Source of the DNA: Phyllobacterium zundukense
Lineage (GTDB): Bacteria; Pseudomonadota; Alphaproteobacteria; Rhizobiales; Rhizobiaceae
Reading direction: 5' to 3'
DNA length: 64,000 bases
Assembly (NCBI RefSeq): GCF_025452195.1
Contig: NZ_CP104973.1
Location: 2,835,001-2,899,000 of the forward strand
The notes under the pieces were generated by a model, which saw only the letters and a program-made list of their open reading frames with translations, searched no databases and was not told the origin of the DNA. The translations under genes and the position numbers were made by a program. Positions 27,144 to 34,950 of the stretch are shown in pieces. Every line of letters starts with the position of its first letter. The stretch's first letter is position 1.

Positions 27144-28133
27144 ATGCTGAAAACCACCGACCAGAATGAAGCGGGTCTCGACCGCATCTTGACGCTCGAA
27201 CTCGTGCGCGTAACCGAACGGGCGGCAGTTGCTGCAGCACGTCTGCGCGGACGTGGCGACGAGATGGCGGCGGATCAGGCGGCCGTTGATGCGATGCGCC
27301 AGGAACTCAATCGCCTGCCGATATCAGGCACAGTCGTAATCGGCGAGGGCGAGCGCGACGAAGCGCCGATGCTTTACATTGGCGAGGAAGTCGGTACGCG
27401 CAATGGACCGGAAGTCGATATCGCGCTCGATCCACTGGAAGGCACGACAATCTGCGCCAAGAACCTGCCCAACTCGCTCGCCGTTATTGCCATTGCCGAA
27501 AAGGGTAACCTTCTCTACGCACCCGACGTCTACATGGAAAAGATCGCCGTCGGACCCGGCTATCCCGCCGGTATCATCAATCTCGACGCGCCTGCTATCG
27601 AAAACATCATGGCTGTGGCCAAGGCCAAGGGCGTGCCGATCAATGAAATCACAGCATGCATCATGGATCGGCCGCGTCATGCGCGGCTGATCGAGGAAGT
27701 GCGTGCGACCGGTGCAGCCATCCGCCTGATCGGCGATGGCGACGTGGCTGGCGTCATCCACACGACCGATCCCGACGAAACCGGCATCGATATCTATATC
27801 GGCATCGGTGGTGCGCCGGAGGGGGTGCTCGCGGCTGCTGCCTTGCGTTGCATCGGTGGTCAGATGCAGGGGCGCCTGCAGCTGAATAGCGACGACAAGA
27901 TCGCCCGTGCCGCCAAGATGGGCATCAGCGATCCCAAGAAGGTCTACACAATGGAAGAGATGGCCAAGGGTGACGTACTGTTTGCCGCAACGGGTGTTAC
28001 CGATGGCAATATGTTGTCCGGCGTGAAATTTGCCCGAAACTACATTGAGACCCACACTGTAGTCATGCGTTCCCATTCGCAAACGGTGCGCGAAATCAAG
28101 GCGAAGCATCAGGATATGGCGAAGTTCCTGTAG
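27144..28133 (+). CDS. glpX: Class II fructose-1,6-bisphosphatase
   Basis: 329 residues, usual GlpX length. Hydrolyses fructose-1,6-bisphosphate to fructose-6-phosphate in gluconeogenesis (and possibly sedoheptulose-1,7-bisphosphate). Metal-binding and catalytic segments GEGERDEAPMLYIGEEVG (about 68-85) and ALDPLEGTT (about 95-103) are present, then GDGDVAGVI and GIGGAPEGVLAAAALRCIGG. It lies downstream of hom with its own promoter and terminator, so it is likely monocistronic. Confidence 0.97.
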   Translation: MLKTTDQNEAGLDRILTLELVRVTERAAVAAARLRGRGDEMAADQAAVDAMRQELNRLPISGTVVIGEGERDEAPMLYIGEEVGTRNGPEVDIALDPLEGTTICAKNLPNSLAVIAIAEKGNLLYAPDVYMEKIAVGPGYPAGIINLDAPAIENIMAVAKAKGVPINEITACIMDRPRHARLIEEVRATGAAIRLIGDGDVAGVIHTTDPDETGIDIYIGIGGAPEGVLAAAALRCIGGQMQGRLQLNSDDKIARAAKMGISDPKKVYTMEEMAKGDVLFAATGVTDGNMLSGVKFARNYIETHTVVMRSHSQTVREIKAKHQDMAKFL

Positions 28134-28155
28134 AACCATCGTTCGATGGGCTCGG

Positions 28156-28188
28156 CTGCCGGTTCGAAAGAGCCGGCAGTTTTATTTT
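28156..28188 (+). terminator. Intrinsic terminator of glpX
   Basis: 10-bp stem CTGCCGGTTC / GAGCCGGCAG (one G-U) capped by a GAAA tetraloop, then TTTTATTTT, 22 bases after the glpX stop. Confidence 0.92.
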
Positions 28189-28282
28189 AAGGCTGTTTAC
28201 TGACAAATATCTCTGTACCCTGTTGGAACGACAGGATTTTTGCTATTTTGCTCTTAGAGGAATTCATTCGGGCGGGACAACC

Positions 28283-28891
28283 ATGAATATCCAGCACAGA
28301 ATAGCCGGTTGCGCCTTGTTGATCGCCGTGGGTTCGACAGAGTTCTCGGCACTCCATGCGCAGGAAGCCGATCCTGACCTTATTCAAGGTTATCGTTCCG
28401 GGGATATTCTGATCAGTCTGCCCGACACATCCGGTCCATTCACCGTAATCAGCCGCACCAGCGATCCGCAGAATTTCAGTGCGACAATCGAATATGGCGG
28501 GCTGGATGCTCGTGCCATCGTATCGATCAATGGTGTAAGGGCCAGCAATGTGCCTGGCATCTATCCGGTCAGGGACGGACCGGACGATCCCGTGGTGCGC
28601 AGCCTTCTCGATCAGGCTTTTCAATACCATAGCACCCAGCCAGGTCAGATCGCGCAGCGGACGAACGTCAGCTACGGCAACCGGGCCATGGCCTGTGTCA
28701 GTTCCGACGATCCACAGAAAAAGGATGATTTTTTGGTCTGCGCTACGGGGGTTCTTGGCCGCTATCTGCTTATCCAACCCGTCATCAACTACAGGCTGAG
28801 TTCCAAGGAACTCGTCGACCGCCAGCTCACGGACTTTGCGTCGTCTGTCGCTTCCACCGTGAGTTCCCTCGCACTGCCACCCGGGAATTGA
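28283..28891 (+). CDS. Exported hypothetical protein
   Basis: 202 residues. The ATG at 28283 is preferred to an upstream start at 28223 because it gives a clean signal peptide (MNIQHRIAGCALLIAVGSTEFSALHAQ) and has GGGCGGG-type purines ahead. The mature part has no motif I recognise; two cysteines (in AMACVSSDD and FLVCATGV, about 30 residues apart) could form a disulfide, as expected for a periplasmic protein. It lies between glpX and recJ on the same strand, and its own promoter should be within 28189-28282. Confidence 0.7.
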   Translation: MNIQHRIAGCALLIAVGSTEFSALHAQEADPDLIQGYRSGDILISLPDTSGPFTVISRTSDPQNFSATIEYGGLDARAIVSINGVRASNVPGIYPVRDGPDDPVVRSLLDQAFQYHSTQPGQIAQRTNVSYGNRAMACVSSDDPQKKDDFLVCATGVLGRYLLIQPVINYRLSSKELVDRQLTDFASSVASTVSSLALPPGN

Positions 28892-28967
28892 GTAAGCACC
28901 AGTAAAAGCCGTTGGATAGGCCTTTCGAAGCATTGCATTCATTGCCGCCGAGTGATTAACCGGAGCG

Positions 28968-30758
28968 ATGGTTCCTGAACGGCTTTTCCTCGGCGTTGAA
29001 CAATCGGCAACCGGTCTGAAATGGATCGACCGGCTGCAGCAACGCGAAGCCAATATCGCGCTGGCGATGGCGCAAAACCACGGTTTTCCGGACTTGGTGA
29101 CGCGGGTTTTGGCAGGCCGGGGTGTCGGGCTGGACGAGGCGGTTGCCTTCATGGAGCCGACTATCAAGAGCCTCATGCCTGATCCGGCTTCGCTGACCGA
29201 CATGAACAAGGCTGCCGAGCGCATCGCCAGAGCGATCGCGGCCCGCGAGAAGGTCGCTATTTTCGGCGATTATGACGTGGATGGCGCCTGTTCTTCAGCG
29301 ATTATGTCGCGTTTTCTCACCCATTATGGCATTGCCAACCGGATTTACATCCCGGACCGGATTTTCGAAGGTTATGGCCCCAATGCTGCTGCCATGCAGG
29401 AACTGGCGGGACAGGCGTCACTGATCGTCACCGTGGATTGTGGCACCAACAGTGCGGCGGCGATCGCGGCGGCCAAGGATGCCGGTGCGGATGTGGTGGT
29501 GCTCGATCACCATCAGGTCGGCGGCGAACTGCCAGCCGCGGCCCATGCGGTTGTCAATCCCAATCGCGAGGATGATCTGTCCGGGCAGGGCCATCTTTGC
29601 GCCGCTGGCGTCGTGTTCCTGACGTTGGTGCAGACGTCGCGGGTGCTGCGCGAGCAGCACGTCAACCTGGGCGTTCTCGGCCCCGATCTTCTGTCGCTGC
29701 TCGACCTCGTGGCACTTGCCACCGTGTGCGATGTGGTACCGCTAAAAGACCTAAACCGCGCTTTCGTGGTCAAAGGTATGCTCGTTGCGCGGGCCCAGCA
29801 GAATGCCGGCCTCGCCGCGCTGGCACGGGTGTCGCGCATTGGCGAGCCGTTAAATGCCTTTCATTTCGCGTACTTAGTCGGTCCGCGCATAAATGCCGGC
29901 GGACGTATCGGCGATGCGGGGCTCGGTGCAAGGCTGCTGACCCTCGACGATCCCAATGAAGCGATGCGTATCGCCGAGGAACTCGACCGCCTGAACCAGG
30001 AACGCCAGGCCATGGAAACCATCATGCTGGAACAGGCAGAGGCCGAGGCGATGGTCGAGCTCTCCGCGGGGTCCGGACCGGCGGTTCTGGTCACCGCCAG
30101 CGATGATTGGCACCCCGGCATCGTCGGTCTGATCGCGGCGCGGCTGAAGGAACGGACGCGGCGACCGACCTTCGCGATCGCGTTCAACGCCAACGGTACA
30201 GGGAGCGGTTCGGGCCGTTCGATCAACGGTTTCGACCTCGGGAAACTGGTACGGAACGCCGTCGAACAGGGGCTTCTGGTCAAGGGCGGTGGTCATGCGA
30301 TGGCGGCTGGAATCACCGTGGAACGCAGCAAAATGGCAGCTTTACGGGCGTTTTTCGAGGAAAGCGCCAGCGAGATGGTCGGTCACCTGCGTGGCAACGC
30401 GTCGCTTGCCATCGATGGCGCGCTGAGTGCTGCCGGGGCGACCGTGCCGCTCTACGAGACCATGGAAAGGGCGGGGCCCTTTGGCTCCGGACACCCCCAG
30501 CCAGTGCTGGTTTTGCCGCATCACAGGCTGGTAGATGCGAGGACGGTCGGCACGAGCCATGTCAAGGCGACACTGGAAGGGGCGGACGGCAAACGCATCA
30601 ACGCGATAGCGTTTCGGGCGGTTGGAAGCGCGCTCGGAGACTTTCTTTTCAAGGAGTTAGGCCAGTCGCTGCATGTGGCGGGGAACCTTGCGCTCAATCA
30701 CTGGAACGGCTCGACCACAACGCAATTTCGCATCCTCGACGCTGCAAAAGCCGTGTGA
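28968..30758 (+). CDS. recJ: Single-stranded-DNA-specific exonuclease RecJ
   Basis: 5'-3' ssDNA exonuclease of the RecF recombination, mismatch and base excision repair pathways. 596 residues, near full length. DHH-family motifs in order: GDYDVDGACSSAIM (about 97-110), VTVDCGTNS, LDHHQVGGELP (about 180-190), ATVCDVVPL; then the DHHA1 domain with RINAGGRIGDAGLGARLL, SDDWHPGIVGLIAARLKE and VKGGGHAMAAG; a C-terminal OB-like domain follows. The start at 28968 gives MVPERLFLGVEQSATG. Tandem repeats begin inside its stop codon. Confidence 0.95.
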   Translation: MVPERLFLGVEQSATGLKWIDRLQQREANIALAMAQNHGFPDLVTRVLAGRGVGLDEAVAFMEPTIKSLMPDPASLTDMNKAAERIARAIAAREKVAIFGDYDVDGACSSAIMSRFLTHYGIANRIYIPDRIFEGYGPNAAAMQELAGQASLIVTVDCGTNSAAAIAAAKDAGADVVVLDHHQVGGELPAAAHAVVNPNREDDLSGQGHLCAAGVVFLTLVQTSRVLREQHVNLGVLGPDLLSLLDLVALATVCDVVPLKDLNRAFVVKGMLVARAQQNAGLAALARVSRIGEPLNAFHFAYLVGPRINAGGRIGDAGLGARLLTLDDPNEAMRIAEELDRLNQERQAMETIMLEQAEAEAMVELSAGSGPAVLVTASDDWHPGIVGLIAARLKERTRRPTFAIAFNANGTGSGSGRSINGFDLGKLVRNAVEQGLLVKGGGHAMAAGITVERSKMAALRAFFEESASEMVGHLRGNASLAIDGALSAAGATVPLYETMERAGPFGSGHPQPVLVLPHHRLVDARTVGTSHVKATLEGADGKRINAIAFRAVGSALGDFLFKELGQSLHVAGNLALNHWNGSTTTQFRILDAAKAV

Positions 30759-30816
30759 GATCCGAAAATTCTTGTGTGAGTTTCAAAATTTTTGCGTGAG
30801 AATCGAAGGTTCTTGA
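30755..30816 (+). repeat. Three tandem 20-21-bp units between recJ and the Y-family polymerase
   Basis: Units GTGAGATCCGAAAATTCTTGT, GTGAGTTTCAAAATTTTTGC and GTGAGAATCGAAGGTTCTTGA (30755-30775, 30776-30795, 30796-30816) share GTGAG-N4-AA-N3-TTCTTG. The first unit overlaps the recJ stop codon. Could be binding sites for a repressor, or decayed sequence; no known consensus recognised. Confidence 0.6.
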
Positions 30817-30876
30817 GAATCGGCGAAACTTATCCTCATTTTTCGCAGATTCCTGTTCCATTTTTTTGCGATCCAT

Positions 30877-30891
30877 GTTCTAGTTTTGTTC
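30877..30891 (+). promoter_or_regulatory. LexA (SOS) box of the Y-family polymerase
   Basis: GTTC-TAGTTTT-GTTC matches the alphaproteobacterial LexA consensus GTTC-N7-GTTC exactly and ends 20 bases before the ATG at 30912. It overlaps a 16-bp perfect palindrome GTTCTCAGCTGAGAAC (30888-30903). Together they imply DNA-damage-inducible expression. Confidence 0.75.
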
Positions 30892-30911
30892 TCAGCTGAG
30901 AACTTGTGACC

Positions 30912-32156
30912 ATGCGCAAACCGACCCATGCCGAAAAGCTTTATCTGGATTTCGACAGCTTCTTTGCCAGCGCCGAGCAACAGCTCGATCCGGCGCTGCA
31001 AGGACGCCCGGTTGCAGTGGTGCCGCTGGACTCGCCTCATACGAGTGTCATCGCCGCCAGCCGCCAGGCGAAGCCGTTCGGCATCAAGACAGGGACGAGC
31101 GTTGCAGAGGCGAAGCAGAAATGTCCGGACATCGTCTTCATCGAGGCACGACCTGACATATACGTAAAGTTGCATAATCGCATCCTCGAGACGATCGAGC
31201 GCTGTGTGCCGATCGCCGCCGTCCGCTCGATCGACGAGGTCGCTTGCAACCTCTTGCAATCGGAGGCCCGTGACGCTTCGGGACTGGCGGCGCGGATCAA
31301 GCGCGCCTTGCATGACGAGATCGGCCCGATCCTCACCTGTTCGATCGGCATTTCCGTCAACGAGCTTCTGGCCAAGATCGCGGCGGAAATGGACAAGCCG
31401 GACGGCTTCGTGCTGCTCGACCATGCCGATCTGCCCGAGCGCCTGTTCGATCTGGAGTTGCGCGACCTGCCGGGCATCTCCAAAGGCATGACGGCGCGCC
31501 TCGGCGAGGCGGGCGTCGGCGACATCAGGGGGCTGTGGAACCTCGCGCCGAAGCACGCCCGCGCCATCTGGGGCAGCGTCGAAGGCGAGCGCTTCGTTGC
31601 GGCGCTGCATGGCTATGCGGTGGAGAAGCCGGAGACGATCAAGCGCATGTTCGGACACGGCCGCAACCTGCCGCCGGACTGGCGCGCGCCGGAAAAGGTG
31701 CTGCAATGCGCAAGGCTGCTCAGCTTGAGCGCCGCGCGCCGCCTGCGCCGCTCGCACTACCGCGCGGGAGCGATGAGCTATACGGTCGGCGTCAGGCGCG
31801 ACAGCCGCGTGACGCTGGAAGGCCAGTTTCGCCCGGCGCGCGATGATCATACTTTCTTGAATTGTCTCAATGATTTGCACGCGAAAATGATTGCAGCGGG
31901 TGAGATGCGCCATATCAGCTCGGTCACGGTGGTGCTGCATGATCTGTCGGCCGAGGAGGAGGCGAGCCGCGACCTCTTTGACACCGGCGCAAGTGTAAAG
32001 CAGCGCGGCCAGTGGGAACGCGTGTCGGACGTGCTCGACAAGATACGCGGGCGGCATGGGTCGAAGGCGCTCAACCTTGGCCCGAACAACGGCCCGGGGA
32101 ATTATATCGGCTCCAAGATCGCATTCGGGCGCATACCGGAAGCAGAGGATTTTTGA
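30912..32156 (+). CDS. Y-family (IMS) DNA polymerase, SOS controlled
   Basis: 414 residues from ATG 30912 (a GTG at 30906 is also in frame). Error-prone translesion synthesis polymerase. The catalytic palm has LYLDFDSFFASAEQ (first metal Asp) at about residues 11-24 and RSIDEVAC (Ser-Ile-Asp-Glu, second acidic pair) near 108; ASRQAKPFGIKTG and SIGISVNELLAKIAAEMDKPDG are typical of the DinB/UmuC group, and GISKGMTARLGEAGV is the thumb helix-hairpin-helix. It is not full dinB-like throughout, so I leave the symbol empty. The SOS box at its start supports LexA control. Confidence 0.9.
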   Translation: MRKPTHAEKLYLDFDSFFASAEQQLDPALQGRPVAVVPLDSPHTSVIAASRQAKPFGIKTGTSVAEAKQKCPDIVFIEARPDIYVKLHNRILETIERCVPIAAVRSIDEVACNLLQSEARDASGLAARIKRALHDEIGPILTCSIGISVNELLAKIAAEMDKPDGFVLLDHADLPERLFDLELRDLPGISKGMTARLGEAGVGDIRGLWNLAPKHARAIWGSVEGERFVAALHGYAVEKPETIKRMFGHGRNLPPDWRAPEKVLQCARLLSLSAARRLRRSHYRAGAMSYTVGVRRDSRVTLEGQFRPARDDHTFLNCLNDLHAKMIAAGEMRHISSVTVVLHDLSAEEEASRDLFDTGASVKQRGQWERVSDVLDKIRGRHGSKALNLGPNNGPGNYIGSKIAFGRIPEAEDF

Positions 32157-32673
32157 GGGGCGTGGTTGTTCTCCTTGCCATCCAAAGCGCTCTCCTCTCC
32201 GTTGCCCTAAAGCCCCTGCCTCTCCGTCATCTTGAAGCACTCGCTCTCCGTCATCCTCGGGCTTGACCCGAGGACCCACGGCTAAAGGAGCGCTGCGAGA
32301 GAACCTCGTGCAACGGATTCCAGATGACCTCATTCTCAAGGAGAATAAATATCGCTATCTATTCCACAGGATGCAGTCGAATTGGATGAAATGGCGGTGC
32401 CTCTCTGCCGTGGGTCCTCGGGTCAAGCCCGAGGATGACGGAGAGGAGAGTGCTCTACGATGACGGAGAGGCAGGTGCTACAGGATGACCGGGAGAGGGG
32501 CGATTGACCCACGCACAGCCGTTTTTGCGTGGTTCGCCCTTCGACAAGCTCAGGATAGATCTCACCATGAGGGAGGTCAGTGGATGGCAGATACACGGCA
32601 AAGCGGATGTCAAAGCGCGGCCACCATGCTAAAGCGGGTGCAGGTATCCGAATCCGCACAAGAGGAGACAGAT
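32157..32673. repeat. Intergenic region with inverted palindromic repeats
   Basis: A 37-bp element with core GTCATCCTCGGG-CTTG-ACCCGAGGA lies at 32245-32281 and an inverted copy at 32408-32444; these GTCATCC/GGATGAC palindromes are widely scattered in alphaproteobacterial genomes. A third element of another family, the CGTGGTTCGCCCTTCGACAAG type, is at 32526-32576. GATGACGGAGAG also repeats as short tandem pieces at 32434-32445 and 32460-32471. No gene is supported until 32674. Confidence 0.8.
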
Positions 32674-32877
32674 ATGGGTATCGTGAAACTGGCTGCCGCC
32701 CTTGTGGCCTTATCCATGCTTGCCGGCTGCAATGGTACAAGCACGCGCAACAGTTGGCAGACCCGTTTGGAGGACTATTTCATGAACCCGGCCCGGTCCT
32801 GTGCATCCGGCTACTATGATTGCACGCTTCGCAGCAGCAACAGTGCGCGCGACCAGAGCCGCGGCATCCGGCACTGA
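32674..32877 (+). CDS. Small lipoprotein
   Basis: 67 residues. AGAGGAGA at 32661-32668 precedes ATG 32674 by about six bases. Signal peptide MGIVKLAAALVALSMLAGC with lipobox LAGC. The mature part has two further cysteines (SCASGYYDC), spaced five residues apart, able to form a disulfide, and ends in a basic polar tail. No recognised domain. Convergent with the DUF4239 gene. Confidence 0.75.
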   Translation: MGIVKLAAALVALSMLAGCNGTSTRNSWQTRLEDYFMNPARSCASGYYDCTLRSSNSARDQSRGIRH

Positions 32878-32901
32878 CATCATACGCGATGCAGCGCGGG
32901 C

Positions 32902-33675
32902 TCAACCCGCCGGTGGCGGCAAGGCGGCAATCTGTTCTTGCAGCCGCAGGAACGGGCCGGGGCTCAGTTCCGCCGGCTGGGTGTAGGGGTTGGAGAAGGC
33001 ATAGATGAGAAACAGGATAACGCCGGTATAGGCGCCGAAAAGCGAGATCAGGATGACATTGCGGCGCGTCGGCGGATAGGAATAATAGGCGACGGCGATG
33101 AAGATCACCCCGGAAATCGCGGCGAACCAGAATATGCCGCTGAGGGAATCGGCAACGGTGCTCTCGCGCTTGGTGCGGCTTTCCGAGACGAGATAGATTC
33201 GGTCGAGCATGTGGCCGCGCAGGCTTTGCTGGCGCGGATTGGCGGGCACGAGATCGAGTATCGCGCGGTAGGCTTCATCCCATTGTGTCCAGGCTTCCGG
33301 CGAAAGCCGGTTATTCTTGCCAAGTCCCGGCCATTCCCTGTCGATGACGACGCGGATATATTCGGAAAGCTCCTTCTGGATATTCACCTTCTCGGTGTCG
33401 CCATAGCGCCCGGCGTCGAAATAGATGTCGGCGATGGCATTGGCCTCGGTGGCGGTCTGAAGTCTGAGTTGCTGGTAGCTGAACATTTCCTGCGCAAAAA
33501 CCAGTGCCAGGATCAGCCCATGCAGGGCGGAGACACGGAAGACGACCGAACTTGCCAGGTCCCTTTCATGGTTCTCGTGCTCATTGCCACTCATCCACCG
33601 CATGAGGAAATAGCAGGCGAGGGTCAGCGCAATCGTTCCGCCGACGAATATGGACCCTATAAAAATCCCCAACAC
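32902..33675 (-). CDS. DUF4239-like membrane protein
   Basis: About 257 residues from GTG 33675, which has GGGAG about nine bases upstream; a TTG start at 33744 (280 residues) is an alternative. TM segments: residues about 3-24, 45-63 (VSALHGLILALVFAQEMF), and two near the C-terminus (FWFAAISGVIFIAVAYYSY, NVILISLFGAYTGVILFLIY). The central soluble part includes TEANAIADIYFDAGR, which recalls the DUF4239 layout of two N-terminal and two C-terminal helices around a soluble domain. No function is known. Confidence 0.7.
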   Translation of the reverse strand: MLGIFIGSIFVGGTIALTLACYFLMRWMSGNEHENHERDLASSVVFRVSALHGLILALVFAQEMFSYQQLRLQTATEANAIADIYFDAGRYGDTEKVNIQKELSEYIRVVIDREWPGLGKNNRLSPEAWTQWDEAYRAILDLVPANPRQQSLRGHMLDRIYLVSESRTKRESTVADSLSGIFWFAAISGVIFIAVAYYSYPPTRRNVILISLFGAYTGVILFLIYAFSNPYTQPAELSPGPFLRLQEQIAALPPPAG

Positions 33676-33838
33676 CCTGCATGTCTCCCGCCAGACGGTT
33701 TGGTTCAGTCTCTGATCGCGCGCATCGAAAGGGCGCAAACGCAACGAACCGATACAACCGATGGTATTCCCCAGGGAGCAATGTACGGAGTTTTGGCGGA
33801 AAGGCTACCGGGGACTCATCTGAGCGTGTAGCGCCTGA

Positions 33839-34621
33839 TCAACCCTTCGAGCCTATGCCTGCCGCTTCGAGGATGAGTGGTGCCACGGCCTCCGGTTGCG
33901 AGATCATGGAAACGTGGCTGGATTCAAGCTCGATCGTCTTCGCGCCCATGCGTTTTGCCATGAAGCGTTCGAGATCGGGATTGATCGTGCGATCGTTCTT
34001 GGAGACTGCATAAAAGCTCGGCTTCGATCGCCATGCGGCTTGTGTGGTCTTGCCGGCCAGTAAAGCCTTGTCGAAAGGCGCCTGTACCGCAAAGAGAACT
34101 TTTGCCTGCTTCTCCGGCACGTCGCCCGCGAAGTCGTGGAGGAACGCCTGCTCGCTCAGCCGGCCCTCATCGCCATCGAAAACGATGCCGGCGGTGGCCG
34201 GGGGTGTCGGATAAGTCTTGGCCAGAGCGGTATAGTCTTCGCCGGCATCCGGAGCGCGGGCGGCGATATAGACCAGCGCGGAGACGTTCGGATGCACCCC
34301 GACGTCCGTGACGATCATTCCGGAAAAAGAATGCCCGACAAGAACGGTCGGCCCGTCCTGGCGGTCGAGCACCCGCTGGGCCGCGGCAACGGCCTCCGGA
34401 AGCGTCGTCAACGGATTTTGCACCGAGGTCACGTTCAACCCCGCCTCCTGAAGGCGGCCTATGACGTCAACCCAGCAGGAACCGTCAGCGAAGAGCCCAT
34501 GGACGAGTACGACGTTCTTTGCCTTGACGATGTCTTTGGCGAGAACCCGTTTTGGAAGAACGCCAAAAGCGGCACTTGATGCAAGTGCCGCGGTAAACAC
34601 ACGGCGGGTAATAAGCTTCAT
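33839..34621 (-). CDS. Tat-exported alpha/beta hydrolase
   Basis: 260 residues from ATG 34621 with GGAAAGGAA upstream; a longer frame exists but adds no family sequence. N-terminal twin-arginine signal LITRRVFTAALASSAAFGVLPKRVLA. Alpha/beta-hydrolase core: VVLVHGLFADGSCW (oxyanion loop), LVGHSFSGM (Ser nucleophile in GHSFSG), SSHVSMISQP (His), and an Asp between. This resembles the EstC/hydroxynitrile-lyase-like group of short hydrolases. Substrate unknown. Upstream 34622-34950 contains a 20-bp inverted repeat near the autotransporter. Confidence 0.85.
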   Translation of the reverse strand: MKLITRRVFTAALASSAAFGVLPKRVLAKDIVKAKNVVLVHGLFADGSCWVDVIGRLQEAGLNVTSVQNPLTTLPEAVAAAQRVLDRQDGPTVLVGHSFSGMIVTDVGVHPNVSALVYIAARAPDAGEDYTALAKTYPTPPATAGIVFDGDEGRLSEQAFLHDFAGDVPEKQAKVLFAVQAPFDKALLAGKTTQAAWRSKPSFYAVSKNDRTINPDLERFMAKRMGAKTIELESSHVSMISQPEAVAPLILEAAGIGSKG

Positions 34622-34818
34622 AACGATTTCCTTTCCTGGATTCGCGGCTACGGGAAATTTTTTAGTATGGCTGCGTTCGGTGGAAGGGCTATAGCAGCGA
34701 TGTTCCGTTGGCGAACATGGCACGTTTACAGGCGCGCACGTTGTGCCAACCGCGTTCGCCGCCCGGTTGCAGATTTGTCATGCTTCTCGCGTATTCATGG
34801 TAGCGCAGCGACAAGTGT

Positions 34819-34838
34819 TTGTTGCTGCACAGCAACAA
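34819..34838. promoter_or_regulatory. Inverted repeat upstream of the autotransporter
   Basis: Perfect 9-bp arms TTGTTGCTG-N2-CAGCAACAA in the roughly 330-base spacer between the divergent hydrolase and autotransporter genes, about 112 bases before the autotransporter ATG. Its symmetry and position suit a regulator site. No other clear element or gene is seen in 34622-34950. Confidence 0.4.
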
Positions 34839-34950
34839 AAGAAGAAACAATTAATCACACTATTCTGTGATCTCAACCAAAGGTTGCGGATGCGTTCGAA
34901 TCGCGTGTAGTGCTTTTGGACTATTTTGGGGCAGATCACGCGGGGCGACC

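Noticed and set aside
27144..28133. Carbon-catabolite CRP-like site in front of glpX
   Set aside because: CATAGCAATGCTATG does not match the CRP consensus TGTGA-N6-TCACA; it is reported only as an unassigned operator.
30783..32339. 518-codon minus-strand frame opposite the Y-family polymerase
   Set aside because: The opposite strand carries an unambiguous polymerase with catalytic motifs and an SOS box; this frame lacks any family feature.
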